From: Bradyrhizobium monzae
GTDB lineage: Bacteria > Pseudomonadota > Alphaproteobacteria > Rhizobiales > Xanthobacteraceae
DNA length: 64,000 bases
Assembly: GCF_021458635.1 (NCBI RefSeq)
Contig: NZ_JAIRDQ010000001.1
Span: forward strand, 744,001 to 808,000
Reading direction: 5' to 3'
The notes under the pieces are model-generated. The model ran no database searches. It was not told where the DNA came from and saw only the letters and a program-made list of their open reading frames with translations. How positions within the stretch are numbered: position 1 is the first letter of the stretch; each line of letters starts with the position of its first letter. Below, in pieces: positions 44,439 through 53,605 of this stretch. A program made the position numbers and the translations under genes.

Positions 44439-45371
44439 CTATATCCGTCCGAAAAGGGCACCGACATACATCACGATTGTCTCAGTCACGTTCTGTCGAT
44501 ACACGCCCGAACGCCACAACAGCTTTATCCGATCGGCCAATTTGCTTCGTCGTGCGAGCGAAAAGTCGTCGAGCGTCGCCAAAGCCGACGGTGTGAACAA
44601 GCCCCTGATTGATCCAAGAGCCGTGAGGCTTACGTCATTCCAGCCTCTCCAGCGTCCACTTCCAAAGGCCATCGTCCGAGTCAAACGCGGACGTATGCCC
44701 CTGTTCGATCCGATTAGATTTTGCGAGTGCTGACGATATCTTACCGACGGTAAAGGATCATAGAACGCGCTTCCACCGGCAGCCGTCACCAGTTGGTAGG
44801 TCCACCAGTCGTGCGCGATGAGGATTACGGTCTTGGGTGTCTGTGCAAGCAAAGCTCTCGCTGGCCTATTCATAACCATCGTATTCCCGCCCCCGATATT
44901 CTGCACGAGGGCGTTTTGAAAACTCGTCTGGCGGGAGAACAACGCCGAAAAACCAATCGGGCTTCCAGCCTCATCAATCAACTGTGTCCTTGCGAAGTAG
45001 AGGGCCGGCCTCTCTTGCCCGGCCTTCTCGAACCAATTGGTGGCCCGTTCAAGCTTTTCAGGCAACCAAACGTCGTCCTGATCGCAATATGCAAAGAGGT
45101 CACCCTGTGCTTGCCCTGCCTCGCTTACAAGCCCAAGGAAGTTCTTCCAAAAACCTTGCTGCGGTCCTTTGATTATGGTGACCTTCTGGGATATTGCTTG
45201 CGCAAAAAGTTGAACGATCTCGCGGGTCCGATCCTCGGAACCATCATCCGAAACAATCAGCTCCCAGTTTGCGTAGGTCTGCGAGGCCAACGACTGTAGC
45301 TGCTCTTCGATATGCTCCGATCCGTTGTACGTCGCCATCAGAATGATAATTTTGGGGCCCTGAGACTTCAT
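44439..45371 (-). CDS. Family 2 glycosyltransferase (rhamnosyltransferase-like)
   Basis: A 310-residue GT-A enzyme. IIILMATYNGSEHIEEQLQSLASQTYANWELIVSDDGSEDRT (residues 8-49) is the GT2 start, and FAYCDQDDVWLPEKL near 94 contains the DQD metal/nucleotide motif with the DDVW seen in rhamnosyltransferase-type members. IAHDWWTYQLVTAAGG fits the acceptor side. It presumably adds a sugar to the growing polysaccharide. It starts 94 bases from the divergent membrane-protein gene. Confidence 0.88.
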   Translation of the reverse strand: MKSQGPKIIILMATYNGSEHIEEQLQSLASQTYANWELIVSDDGSEDRTREIVQLFAQAISQKVTIIKGPQQGFWKNFLGLVSEAGQAQGDLFAYCDQDDVWLPEKLERATNWFEKAGQERPALYFARTQLIDEAGSPIGFSALFSRQTSFQNALVQNIGGGNTMVMNRPARALLAQTPKTVILIAHDWWTYQLVTAAGGSAFYDPLPSVRYRQHSQNLIGSNRGIRPRLTRTMAFGSGRWRGWNDVSLTALGSIRGLFTPSALATLDDFSLARRSKLADRIKLLWRSGVYRQNVTETIVMYVGALFGRI

Positions 45372-45465
45372 TTCATCCGAAACTCACGTTCCCAAACATC
45401 AACACCGCAAGTCACATTGAGTTTTTAGGTCGACAACCTAATCAGAGCAAGTGTTCGGGGCCCCA

Positions 45466-46836
45466 ATGCAAACTCATCCTACGATTGAACCCCCACTCGC
45501 TCGCAGGATGCCACAGTTCGGCAAGACTGAAAAGCGGCTCACGATATTGGTCGCTCTTCACATTGCAATCTGCTGCATCTCATTGATTGTAATCGCAACC
45601 GCAACCCCCAAGACCCTTATAGATGCTGATGTCTTCCACATTCATTTCCGACTTGATGCACTGTGGATTGCATTGCCGACCGTCGCGCTGTTTTCAGTCG
45701 TCGTGGGCTGCCTATTCATCTTCTATCCTTTCTCCATCGGCTATTTCGTCGGCTTTTACTTTTTCAGCATGACGTCGTGCTTTCTGTGGCTGACCTGTTT
45801 CAGTGGGTTTCCGTACGATCATTTGCGCGCTGGTTGGTCGGCTGCGATCTCCTGCGTTGCATTTCTGCTTCCTGCGCTCCTACTGGGCAGGTCGTCGAAA
45901 CTTTCGCTGGAGGTCTCGATCACGACCTTTGATCTCATCGTCTCTCTTGCCATCTGCTTGGCCGCGATCGCTATTGCATCAGGAGCCTACCATAATTTTT
46001 CTATCCCTCTCACGGGAGGACTCGCCGATGCGCGCGAGACCATTCTTGTTCCAAGACCGATCGGGTATCTGATCTGGATTAGCTCTAGCGCACTCCTACC
46101 ATTTGCCTTTGCCTATTCTCTAGCGCGCCGTTGGTACAAACGCCTTGCAATCGTAATCTTGCTGCAGCTTCTGCTTTTCCCGGTCACCTTAACTAAGACC
46201 GCTCTCTTTGCTCCGCTTTGGCTCACGTTTCTTCATTTACTAACAACAAGAACATCGTCGAGATACGCAGTTGTACTCTCGTTGCTTTTACCGATGAGCC
46301 TCGGCCTTCTTCTTTTGCCTTTTGGATTCCCCACTGCTGGTCAACCATTCTCGATAATAAACTTTCGTATGGTTGCGATCCCCGCACTGGCGATGGACAT
46401 TTATAACGATTTTTTTTCGCACAACGAGCTCACGCATTTCTGTCATGTCTCCCTCCTAAAGACCGTGCTGACTTGTCCCTACAGCGACCAGCTTTCGATC
46501 ATCATGCATCATGAGTACCGCCTGGGCTACTTCAATGCGTCCTTGTTCGCGACAGAGGGAATTGCGTCAGTTGGCGTGTGGCTCGCCCCGGTTTCAGCAT
46601 TCGTTTGCGGCATAGTCATCGCGTTTGCAAATCGAGTTTCAGCCGGCTTGCCAAACGCCTTTATCTTGGTTTCGGGCGGCATGCTTCCGCAAGTCTTGCT
46701 CAACGTCCCCCTCTCCGTGGCCATCGCTACTCATGGCGCAGCCCTCTTATGTCTGCTTTGGTATTTAACACCACGGCAACTGTTCATATTCGCGGCACCA
46801 CCCAAAAGCCTGAGTTCAACACAGCCAACCCCATGA
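45466..46836 (+). CDS. Polytopic membrane protein, possible polysaccharide polymerase
   Basis: A protein of about 456 residues with roughly 10-12 hydrophobic helices and very few charged residues. The ATG at 45466 (MQTHPTIEPPLARRM) is chosen, though a GTG at 45451 is possible. There is a larger loop (MDIYNDFFSHNELTHFCHVSLLKTVLTCPYSDQLSI, residues about 310-345), as in Wzy-type polymerases. No sequence motif proves this, and Wzy proteins are poorly conserved. The role as an O-antigen polymerase or oligosaccharide-modifying enzyme is suggested only by topology and neighbours. Confidence 0.65.
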   Translation: MQTHPTIEPPLARRMPQFGKTEKRLTILVALHIAICCISLIVIATATPKTLIDADVFHIHFRLDALWIALPTVALFSVVVGCLFIFYPFSIGYFVGFYFFSMTSCFLWLTCFSGFPYDHLRAGWSAAISCVAFLLPALLLGRSSKLSLEVSITTFDLIVSLAICLAAIAIASGAYHNFSIPLTGGLADARETILVPRPIGYLIWISSSALLPFAFAYSLARRWYKRLAIVILLQLLLFPVTLTKTALFAPLWLTFLHLLTTRTSSRYAVVLSLLLPMSLGLLLLPFGFPTAGQPFSIINFRMVAIPALAMDIYNDFFSHNELTHFCHVSLLKTVLTCPYSDQLSIIMHHEYRLGYFNASLFATEGIASVGVWLAPVSAFVCGIVIAFANRVSAGLPNAFILVSGGMLPQVLLNVPLSVAIATHGAALLCLLWYLTPRQLFIFAAPPKSLSSTQPTP

Positions 46837-47172
46837 TTGAATAGGTCCCCAAGATTGCCATCTAGGATGAACCGCTTGCGGGCTCCTCAAACCCTGTCGT
46901 TCGCAGCGAACTCCACATGAAGTTTCCTTTTCGGCACGTCCTCGTTCGAATTCCCCGACCGTTCAACGTTCCTCCAGAAAATCTCGACGAGCAGCTAAAG
47001 GACATCGCGAAGCCCAAGCCCCGTCCGAGCTCAAATTCAGGTCGGAACCAGCACCACTACGAACGAGGCTCCATTTGCGCGCATTCACATTCGATACTCG
47101 CGAAGGCATCGCAATCGTCAAATAGGCTCTATAATTAGTCCATCGCAGGCGAGACAAAGGGCTCCTAAGGAA
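46837..47172. other. Gene-free stretch
   Basis: A 336-base gap between two plus-strand genes. A 73-codon frame from 46917 is arginine- and proline-rich without known similarity or a good ribosome site, so it is not called. The GC content rises after this point, marking the right edge of the low-GC part of the locus. Confidence 0.5.
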
Positions 47173-48354
47173 ATGCGCATCGTTATTCTGAATGCGGACT
47201 ATCCGCGCTTTCTTTCTTGGATGTATCGGCGAGAGCCCAACTTGAAGACTGCCTCCTATGCGGTTCAGATGGCCGGTCGCAATGCGAGCCTGTTTGGGGT
47301 TGCGGATTTCTATTCGCGCAACTTTGCTGCACTCGGCCATACGGCGATCGATATCCACGTCAATAATCCGTGGATGCAATCCACTTGGGCACGCGAGCAT
47401 GGCCTTAACTTTGAAGTGCCGGCTCCAGACGATATTGTTGCACGAGACGCTTTTCCGGGTTGGCTGCAACGTGCCATCGCGCCGTTCAAGCCCGCGCTGC
47501 GGCCGCTGGCGCGCAAGATCGGATTGAGCCCGCGTCTTGATGCGCAATCGGAGCAGATTCTCCTGGCGCAGATCGAGGACTTCAAGCCGGATCTCGTGCT
47601 TAACCAGGACCTGTTTCACGTCGACACGCGCTTGGCGCGCCGGATCAAGCAAATCTGCCGCCCCACCATGGTCGGCCAGGTCGGAATCGTGCCCTCTCGA
47701 GGTGAAGACTGGTCGGTTTATGATCTCCTGATCTCGCAAATCGCCGCGGTGGTGGATTTCTTTCGCCAGCAAGGCGCCCGCTCAGAGGTCAACCATCTCG
47801 GTTTCGAGCCCGCGATCCTCGACGTTCTTCCTCCCGCACCGTCGCGCAGCATCGACGTCTCGTTCGTGGGCGCCGTATCGGCCGATCATCAGCGGCGAGT
47901 CGCGCAGTTGGAAGCCGTCTCGCGGCGCCACGATCTGAAACTGTTCGGCAGCGGTCTGCACACATTGCCCGCCTCGTCGCCCCTTCATCGCTGTCACCAG
48001 GGCGAGGTTTGGGGCGTTGAGATGTATCAGGCGCTACGCGCATCGCGCGTGACGCTCAACTCGCATATCGACATGGCCGGCCCCGAAGCCGGCAATGCGC
48101 GCCTGTTCGAAGCAACCGGTATCGGCGCCTTCCTGCTCACGGACTTCAAGGACAATCTCCACACGCTGTTCGAGCCTGGCCGCGAGGTCGCGACCTGGCG
48201 TTCGGCCGACGACTGCATCGCGCTGATCGATCGCTATCTCAAGGATGAGCCCGCGCGCCAGGCGATCGCTGTGGCCGGGCAGGCACGCACGCTCTCGACC
48301 CACACGTTCCGCCAACGCGTGGAGACTATCCTGCGGCTCGCCGAGCGGACCTAG
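47173..48354 (+). CDS. CgeB-like family 1 glycosyltransferase
   Basis: A 393-residue protein. The N-terminal half (MRIVILNADYPRFLSWMYRR) and an ASYAVQMAGRNASLFGVADFYSRNFAALGH segment form a first Rossmann-like lobe. The C-terminal half carries the CgeB/Glyco_trans_1_2 features GNARLFEATGIGAFLLTDFKDNLHTLFEPGREVATWRSADDCIALIDRYL. It is probably a glycan-assembling transferase. The cupin gene starts about 107 bases downstream, so the two may share a transcript. Confidence 0.83.
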   Translation: MRIVILNADYPRFLSWMYRREPNLKTASYAVQMAGRNASLFGVADFYSRNFAALGHTAIDIHVNNPWMQSTWAREHGLNFEVPAPDDIVARDAFPGWLQRAIAPFKPALRPLARKIGLSPRLDAQSEQILLAQIEDFKPDLVLNQDLFHVDTRLARRIKQICRPTMVGQVGIVPSRGEDWSVYDLLISQIAAVVDFFRQQGARSEVNHLGFEPAILDVLPPAPSRSIDVSFVGAVSADHQRRVAQLEAVSRRHDLKLFGSGLHTLPASSPLHRCHQGEVWGVEMYQALRASRVTLNSHIDMAGPEAGNARLFEATGIGAFLLTDFKDNLHTLFEPGREVATWRSADDCIALIDRYLKDEPARQAIAVAGQARTLSTHTFRQRVETILRLAERT

Positions 48355-48461
48355 CAGCGCTCCCCCCATTCGCTTGATCTTGACGGTCCCCGCCAAAATG
48401 GCCAAAGTGCTCCTGCGTGACGCTATGTCACTATAATTGCAGCGCTTTTGTCGAGGCTCAG

Positions 48462-48908
48462 ATGGAACACGTCGAACATGTTCGATTCGGCGACCAGCTC
48501 TATGCGATCATTGTGCGCGCCTCGTTCCGCGAGCCGGGTATCCACTTCTTTTCGTCGCCTGAACTATCGCAGCAGCTCGCCTATATGAGCCATCCGAAGG
48601 GCAAGAGCATCGAGCCGCATCGCCACAACAAGGTGACGCGGGAGGTGCACTACACCCAGGAGGTGCTCCTGATCCAGAAGGGCAAGCTCCAGGTCGATTT
48701 CTACACGGTCGAGGAAAAATATCTGGAAAGTCGCGTGCTCGGTGCCGGCGACATCATCCTATTGTGCAGCGGCGCGCACGGCTTCCACGTGCTCGAGCCG
48801 GTCGAGATGTTCGAGATCAAGCAGGGCCCCTACTCCGGCGAGAACGACAAGACCCGCTTTGCCGAGGTCGCGCAGTCGGAAATCCGGATCAAGGGTCTGA
48901 ATCCGTGA
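48462..48908 (+). CDS. Cupin-fold protein in an amino-sugar cassette
   Basis: A 148-residue single-domain cupin. GKSIEPHRHNKVTREVHYTQEVLLIQKGKLQVDFY (residues about 44-78) carries the EPHRHN metal-type histidines, and LGAGDIILLCSGAHGFHVLEPVEMFEIKQGPY the second cupin motif. The ATG at 48462 has GAGG about 6 bases upstream. It is not like the FdtA ketoisomerases. A sugar isomerase or sensor role beside the aminotransferase is possible. Its stop overlaps the GTG of the aminotransferase (GTGA). Confidence 0.8.
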   Translation: MEHVEHVRFGDQLYAIIVRASFREPGIHFFSSPELSQQLAYMSHPKGKSIEPHRHNKVTREVHYTQEVLLIQKGKLQVDFYTVEEKYLESRVLGAGDIILLCSGAHGFHVLEPVEMFEIKQGPYSGENDKTRFAEVAQSEIRIKGLNP

Positions 48909-50026
48909 CGTCGCCGTTCATTCCCGTCAACACGCCGCTGCTCGACGGCAACGAGGCCGACTATCTCGCCGAGTGCATCCGCACCGGCTGGATCTCGTCG
49001 GAGGGACCGTTCATCAAGCGCTTCGAGCAGGCGATGGCGGAGGCCGCCGGACGGCGCCACGGCGTCGCGGTGAGCAACGGCTCGGTCGCGCTCGACATCG
49101 CGGTCCATGTGCTCGGCCTCGAGGCAGGCTCCGAAGTCATCATCCCGACCTTCACGATCATCAGCTGCGCTTCAGCCATCGTGCGCGCCGGCCTTGTCCC
49201 GATCGGGGTCGACTGCGATGCCGCAACCTGGAACATGACGGTCGAGGGCGTCGAGGCCGCGATCACGTCGCGCACGCGCGCGATCATGCTGGTGCACATC
49301 TACGGCCTGCCGGTCGATCTCGAACCGATCATGGCGCTTGCGCGCAGGCATGATCTGAAAGTGATCGAGGACGCCGCCGAGATGCACGGGCAGACCTATC
49401 GTGGCGCGCCCTGCGGCAGTTTCGGTGACGTCTCGACCTTTAGCTTCTATCCCAACAAGCATGTCACCACCGGCGAAGGCGGCATGATCCTCATCGACGA
49501 CGACGCGCTCGCCGAGCGTCTCGCGGGCTATCGCAATCTCTGCTTCCAGCCGCAGCAACGCTTCGTCCACGAGGAGTTCGGCTGGAACGCGCGCATGACC
49601 AACCTGCAGGCCGCGCTCGGCGTCGCCCAGGTCGAGCGGCTGCCGCGCACGGTCGAGCTCAAGCGCCGGATCGGCCGGCTCTATGACGACCATCTCGCCG
49701 GCGTCGACCGCATCCGCCGCCCGGTCGCCCGCACCAACTATGCCGACAATATCTACTGGGTCTACGGCGTCGTGCTGGACGACAGCGTGCCGTTCGACGC
49801 CAAGGAGGCGATGCGCCGCCTCGGCGAAAAGGGCATCGGCACGCGGCCGTTCTTCTGGTGCATGCACGAGCAGCCGGTGCTGCGCCGGATGGGCCTGATG
49901 CGCGATGAATCCCATCCCAACGCGGAATACATTGCCCGTCGCGGCTTTTACCTGCCGAGCGGACTTGCCTTGACCGACGACGAGATCGCGCGCGCCGCCC
50001 AGGCGCTCAAGGAGATTCTGGCGTGA
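48905..50026 (+). CDS. DegT/DnrJ/EryC1/StrS-family sugar aminotransferase
   Basis: A 373-residue PLP enzyme that transaminates keto-sugar nucleotides. The GTG start at 48905 is set by its overlap with the cupin stop. TGWISSEGPFIKRFEQAMAEAAG, VSNGSVALDIAV, VIEDAAEMHG (Asp binding the cofactor nitrogen) and SFYPNKHVTTGEGGM with Lys185 as the Schiff-base lysine are all present. It probably makes an amino sugar for the polysaccharide. It is coupled by GTGA overlaps to both the cupin before it and the methyltransferase after it. Confidence 0.93.
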   Translation: MTSPFIPVNTPLLDGNEADYLAECIRTGWISSEGPFIKRFEQAMAEAAGRRHGVAVSNGSVALDIAVHVLGLEAGSEVIIPTFTIISCASAIVRAGLVPIGVDCDAATWNMTVEGVEAAITSRTRAIMLVHIYGLPVDLEPIMALARRHDLKVIEDAAEMHGQTYRGAPCGSFGDVSTFSFYPNKHVTTGEGGMILIDDDALAERLAGYRNLCFQPQQRFVHEEFGWNARMTNLQAALGVAQVERLPRTVELKRRIGRLYDDHLAGVDRIRRPVARTNYADNIYWVYGVVLDDSVPFDAKEAMRRLGEKGIGTRPFFWCMHEQPVLRRMGLMRDESHPNAEYIARRGFYLPSGLALTDDEIARAAQALKEILA

Positions 50027-50790
50027 CGGTGTTCGCCGACTACGCGCCCTGGTATGACCTGCTTTATCGGGACAAGGATTACGCGGCCGAGACATCGTTC
50101 GTCGAAGCACGCTTGCGCGACCATGGCGTTTCCTCCGGAAAACTGCTCGATCTCGGCTGCGGCACCGGCCTGCACGCGCTGGCGTTCGCGCGTCAGGGCT
50201 GGAACGTTGCCGGCATCGATCTCAGCCATGAGATGATCGCGAGCGCCAAGGCGCGCGCCACGCAGGCCGGGCTCTCGATTCCGTTCCGACAGGGCGATGT
50301 CTGCGAGACAGGCCCGGAACGGGACTACGACGCGGTGGTGTCGCTGTTCCACGTCGCCAGCTATCAGACCGGCCGCGATGCGCTGGCGGCGATGTTCCGC
50401 ACGGCGCATGCCGCGCTGAAGCCGGGCGGCATCTTCCTTTTCGACTACTGGTATGGCGGCGCCGTGCTGGCGCAAGGCGTCGAGACGCGCGTCAAGGTGA
50501 TCGAGCAGAAGCCGCTGCGTCTGACCCGGATTGCGCAATCCGACCATGACGAACAGGCGGCGACCGTCACGGTGAACTACACGCTGTTCTGCGAGGACAC
50601 GGATCGCGCTACGATCCGTCGCGTCGATGAAGCGCACCACATGCGCTACTGGTTTCCGTTCGAGATCGACGCAGCGCTCGCAGCGAGCGGCTTTGAGCCC
50701 GCCACACATGCCGCATGGCTGACGCAGGCCCCCCCGCACTCGAAGAGCTGGGCGGCCTACACGGTCGCCAGAAAGAGCGGCAGGCCGTGA
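50023..50790 (+). CDS. Class I SAM methyltransferase, possible amino-sugar N-methyltransferase
   Basis: A 255-residue methyltransferase starting with GTG at 50023 (VTVFADYAPWYDLLYRDKDY). SAM motif I is LLDLGCGTGLHALAFARQG near residue 41, and FDYWYGGAVLAQ and HMRYWFPFEIDAALAASGFE occur later. The N-terminal YxxWYDLLY and overall layout resemble N-methyltransferases of deoxysugar pathways such as TylM1/DesVI. As it is coupled to an aminotransferase gene, N-methylation of the new amino group is the likeliest role, by context. Confidence 0.83.
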   Translation: MTVFADYAPWYDLLYRDKDYAAETSFVEARLRDHGVSSGKLLDLGCGTGLHALAFARQGWNVAGIDLSHEMIASAKARATQAGLSIPFRQGDVCETGPERDYDAVVSLFHVASYQTGRDALAAMFRTAHAALKPGGIFLFDYWYGGAVLAQGVETRVKVIEQKPLRLTRIAQSDHDEQAATVTVNYTLFCEDTDRATIRRVDEAHHMRYWFPFEIDAALAASGFEPATHAAWLTQAPPHSKSWAAYTVARKSGRP

Positions 50791-51995
50791 GACCGCTGCG
50801 GCTCGCCGTGATGCTGGAGCAGGCGCTGGAGGTCGGCGGCGGTTTCCAGCAGCCGCTTAATGATTTGCTCTGGCTGCGCGACTGGGCAGGCAAGTCCGGC
50901 AACGAGATCGTGGTGTACTCCCCCTATCCGAAGACGCTGGATATCCTGAAGGAGTTTCGCGTCACGGCACGTCTGCTCAAGTTCGGCGTGCTCGACTATC
51001 TCTTCCTGTTCCTGAAATATTGCGGGCCGTTCGATCTGGTCCAGATCGCGCTGAAGCGGAAATCGCCGTTCGAGCGCGCGCTGATCCGCGACGGCATCGA
51101 CGTCGTGCATTTCACCTCGACCTCGAAGCGGCACCTGCTGCTCTACGAGCTGCCCTTCATCATCACGATATTCGACGGCTGCCATCGCGATGCGCCGGAA
51201 TTTCCGGAGGTCCGCACCTTCGGCGAATTCGAGCGCCGCGAGACCCTGTTCGGCCTTGCGAGCACCAAGGCGGCAGTAGTGATCGTGAATGCCCCCGAGC
51301 TGATCGACGATCTCTCTCGCCGCTACGCCATGGAGCGGGATCGCGCGGTCTGCATACCGTTCTCTCCCTCGGCCTATGTCAGCCAGTCCGCGCCTGCCGC
51401 CGTCGATGATGCGGAGGTGCTGGCAAAGTACCGGCTCGAACCTGGCTATCTGTTCTATCCGGCGCAGTTCTGGCCGCACAAGAACCACATGACGCTGCTC
51501 GCAGCGCTGGCAGGCCTGCGCGAGCGGGGCATCACCGAACGGCTGGTGCTGTGCGGCTCGGATCGTGGCGGTCGCGACAAGATCGATGCGGCGATCCGCA
51601 CCTATGGCCTGTCGGACCAGATCTCCATCATCGGCTTCGTCGAGTCAGCCGAGCTCGGTGCACTCTATCGCGGCGCCGCTGCACTGGTGATGCCAAGCTA
51701 TTTCGGTCCGACCAATCTGCCCCCGCTGGAGGCCTGGGCGGTCGGCACGCCCGTCATCTATCCCGAAGCCTTCAAGGCCCAGGCCGGCGACGCCGCGCTC
51801 CTGTTCGACTATGACGATCCGCGCTCGCTGGCAGATGCGATCGTCACCCTTCGCGCCGAGGGCACACGCGAGCGCCTGAACAATGCCGGCCATCTTCGGC
51901 TCGCGCAGTTTGCCGAGGAGACCAAGGCTGGCCACCAGGAATTCGCCCGTCATTTGGAACGGCTGAAGCACCGGCTGGCGCTGACTGCACGCTGA
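50787..51995 (+). CDS. GT4-type glycosyltransferase
   Basis: A 402-residue GT-B enzyme with GTG start at 50787, overlapping the methyltransferase stop. The N-terminal lobe (LAVMLEQALEVGGGFQQPLNDL) matches the GGxxQ acceptor loop of this class. The C-terminal lobe has LFYPAQFWPHKNHMTLLAAL, LVLCGSDRG and the GT4 signature AALVMPSYFGPTNLPPLEAWAVGTPVIYPEAFKAQAGDAALLFD. It probably transfers the sugar made by the three preceding coupled genes. It is convergent with the flippase gene. Confidence 0.9.
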   Translation: MRPLRLAVMLEQALEVGGGFQQPLNDLLWLRDWAGKSGNEIVVYSPYPKTLDILKEFRVTARLLKFGVLDYLFLFLKYCGPFDLVQIALKRKSPFERALIRDGIDVVHFTSTSKRHLLLYELPFIITIFDGCHRDAPEFPEVRTFGEFERRETLFGLASTKAAVVIVNAPELIDDLSRRYAMERDRAVCIPFSPSAYVSQSAPAAVDDAEVLAKYRLEPGYLFYPAQFWPHKNHMTLLAALAGLRERGITERLVLCGSDRGGRDKIDAAIRTYGLSDQISIIGFVESAELGALYRGAAALVMPSYFGPTNLPPLEAWAVGTPVIYPEAFKAQAGDAALLFDYDDPRSLADAIVTLRAEGTRERLNNAGHLRLAQFAEETKAGHQEFARHLERLKHRLALTAR

Positions 51996-52004
51996 GATCA
52001 TCAG

Positions 52005-53585
52005 CTACGCTGGAATCAGCGCCCGCAACCGCTCGCGCAGCGCCGTGTTCAATAGCGGGCTTGCGAGCCCGCCGACCACCGCCATCCAGATCGCGCACTC
52101 CAGGACGAAATGCACGAGCCCGCTCCCCGGCAGGAGTGTTGTGATCGCGAGCCCGATCAGCCAGCCTGGTGCCACGATCCCCGCGGCCGTGAGCATCAGG
52201 AACGCGACGTGCCTGAGCGGGTGGCGCAGGGTCTGCCATATGATCACCAGCGTGATCAGCCCGAACTGAACGAGAATATCGCTCGCGACCACCGCAAGCG
52301 CCGCGCCGAGCGGTCCGAGCCTCGGTATCAACACGAAGGCCAGCAGCAGGAATACGACGAACTGAAGCCCTTTGGTCCGGATCAGCAGCGGACCGCGATC
52401 GCTGTGATTGGCAAAGACCAGCGCCATCAGCGAGGGCGCGCCCGCGGCCGAGCCGAGCAGCAGCGTCACCGCAAGCAGCCCGTCATAGGGGATGCTGCCA
52501 TGGGTCCACAATGCGAAGAAATCCGGCCAGAACGGCAGAAAGCCCGCGACGGTCAGGCACGCGAGCCCGGTGACGAACACCGATCCATAAGCGTAAAGAT
52601 GGCGGAGCCGCTCCTTGTCGCCGATGGCATGATCGTGCCCGAGTTCGGCACCGAGCGGCAAGGCGGTCTGGAGACATAGCCCGCGCACCAGGCTCGCGAT
52701 CACGCGCGTCAATCCCCATTGCACCACCGCGACGCGATCGGACACGAGCGCGGAGACGAGCAGGACCGGAACGTTGACGAGCGCTAGCTCGGTGATGTTG
52801 GCGATCGCGAAGGGCAGCGCGCGGCCGAACTGGCCGATGCTCCAGCGCCAGGATGGCGAGACCAACGGCGGCCTTGCGGCACGGCGCAGGAACGGAAAGC
52901 GGCGCGGCGCGTCGAAGCCGACGATGAACATCGCAAAGAGGAGCTGCGTCGACACGAAGGCGATCGCCACCGCAAGCAGGCTTCCGAACATGGCGAGCGC
53001 GACAAGCTGCGCGATCTGGCCGAGCAGCAGTGCGGCGTTTTGCAGCCACACGGCTCGGCCATACAAGCCGCGGACGCGATAGAGGCCGGAGCAGAGGTTG
53101 GCGGGCAAACTCAGGAGCGTTCCCAGCATCATCACCAGCATCGCCGCGTCCAATGTCGGCATCCCGTGAAAACCGAGCACGGCCGACGGCGGCGCGAGAT
53201 ACTCGGCCGCGCAGAGCAGGACGCCGAGCCCGGCGACGATGGCAAGATAGATCCGCAGCATCCCGTGGTAGACGCTCGCCGTGCGCCCGTCGCAATCGAC
53301 ACAGGACTTGAAGGCGAGAAACCGATTGATGGCGCGAAACTGCAATCCCGCGTCCGCCACGATGACGAGACTTCCGGCGGCATAGATCGCAAGCCACGCC
53401 GCGAGCACATCGCCGTTCCAGACGTGCAGGAAGGCGGGGATCAGCAGCAACTGCTGGGTCAGCCCCAGCACCATCTGGACCAGATTCGCCGACCAGCCGC
53501 GAACGAGCCGGCGGGCTCGCCCGGCACCGCCGGGTCCGCCCGCACCCTCGGCCTTGCCGGGCGCGTCAGTCTGCGTGTCGGTCAA
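52005..53585 (-). CDS. Wzx-like polysaccharide flippase
   Basis: A 526-residue membrane protein with about 12-14 helices, of the MOP/MATE-like exporter fold used for lipid-linked oligosaccharide flipping. ANLVQMVLGLTQQLLLIPAFLHVW at residues 33-56 is the usual first helix pair. A Gly/Ala-rich cytoplasmic N-terminus of about 30 residues precedes it. It coexists with an ABC exporter in the same locus, so two export routes may be encoded. It ends 10 bases from the convergent glycosyltransferase stop. Confidence 0.85.
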   Translation of the reverse strand: MTDTQTDAPGKAEGAGGPGGAGRARRLVRGWSANLVQMVLGLTQQLLLIPAFLHVWNGDVLAAWLAIYAAGSLVIVADAGLQFRAINRFLAFKSCVDCDGRTASVYHGMLRIYLAIVAGLGVLLCAAEYLAPPSAVLGFHGMPTLDAAMLVMMLGTLLSLPANLCSGLYRVRGLYGRAVWLQNAALLLGQIAQLVALAMFGSLLAVAIAFVSTQLLFAMFIVGFDAPRRFPFLRRAARPPLVSPSWRWSIGQFGRALPFAIANITELALVNVPVLLVSALVSDRVAVVQWGLTRVIASLVRGLCLQTALPLGAELGHDHAIGDKERLRHLYAYGSVFVTGLACLTVAGFLPFWPDFFALWTHGSIPYDGLLAVTLLLGSAAGAPSLMALVFANHSDRGPLLIRTKGLQFVVFLLLAFVLIPRLGPLGAALAVVASDILVQFGLITLVIIWQTLRHPLRHVAFLMLTAAGIVAPGWLIGLAITTLLPGSGLVHFVLECAIWMAVVGGLASPLLNTALRERLRALIPA

Positions 53586-53605
53586 ACCGCATCCTTCCCG
53601 GCAGC

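Noticed and set aside
44178..44612. A 144-codon open frame on the plus strand
   Set aside because: It overlaps the 3' end of the GT2 gene antisense, has no family resemblance and no convincing ribosome site.
46917..47138. A 73-codon plus-strand frame
   Set aside because: It has no similarity and no good ribosome site, and the composition looks random.
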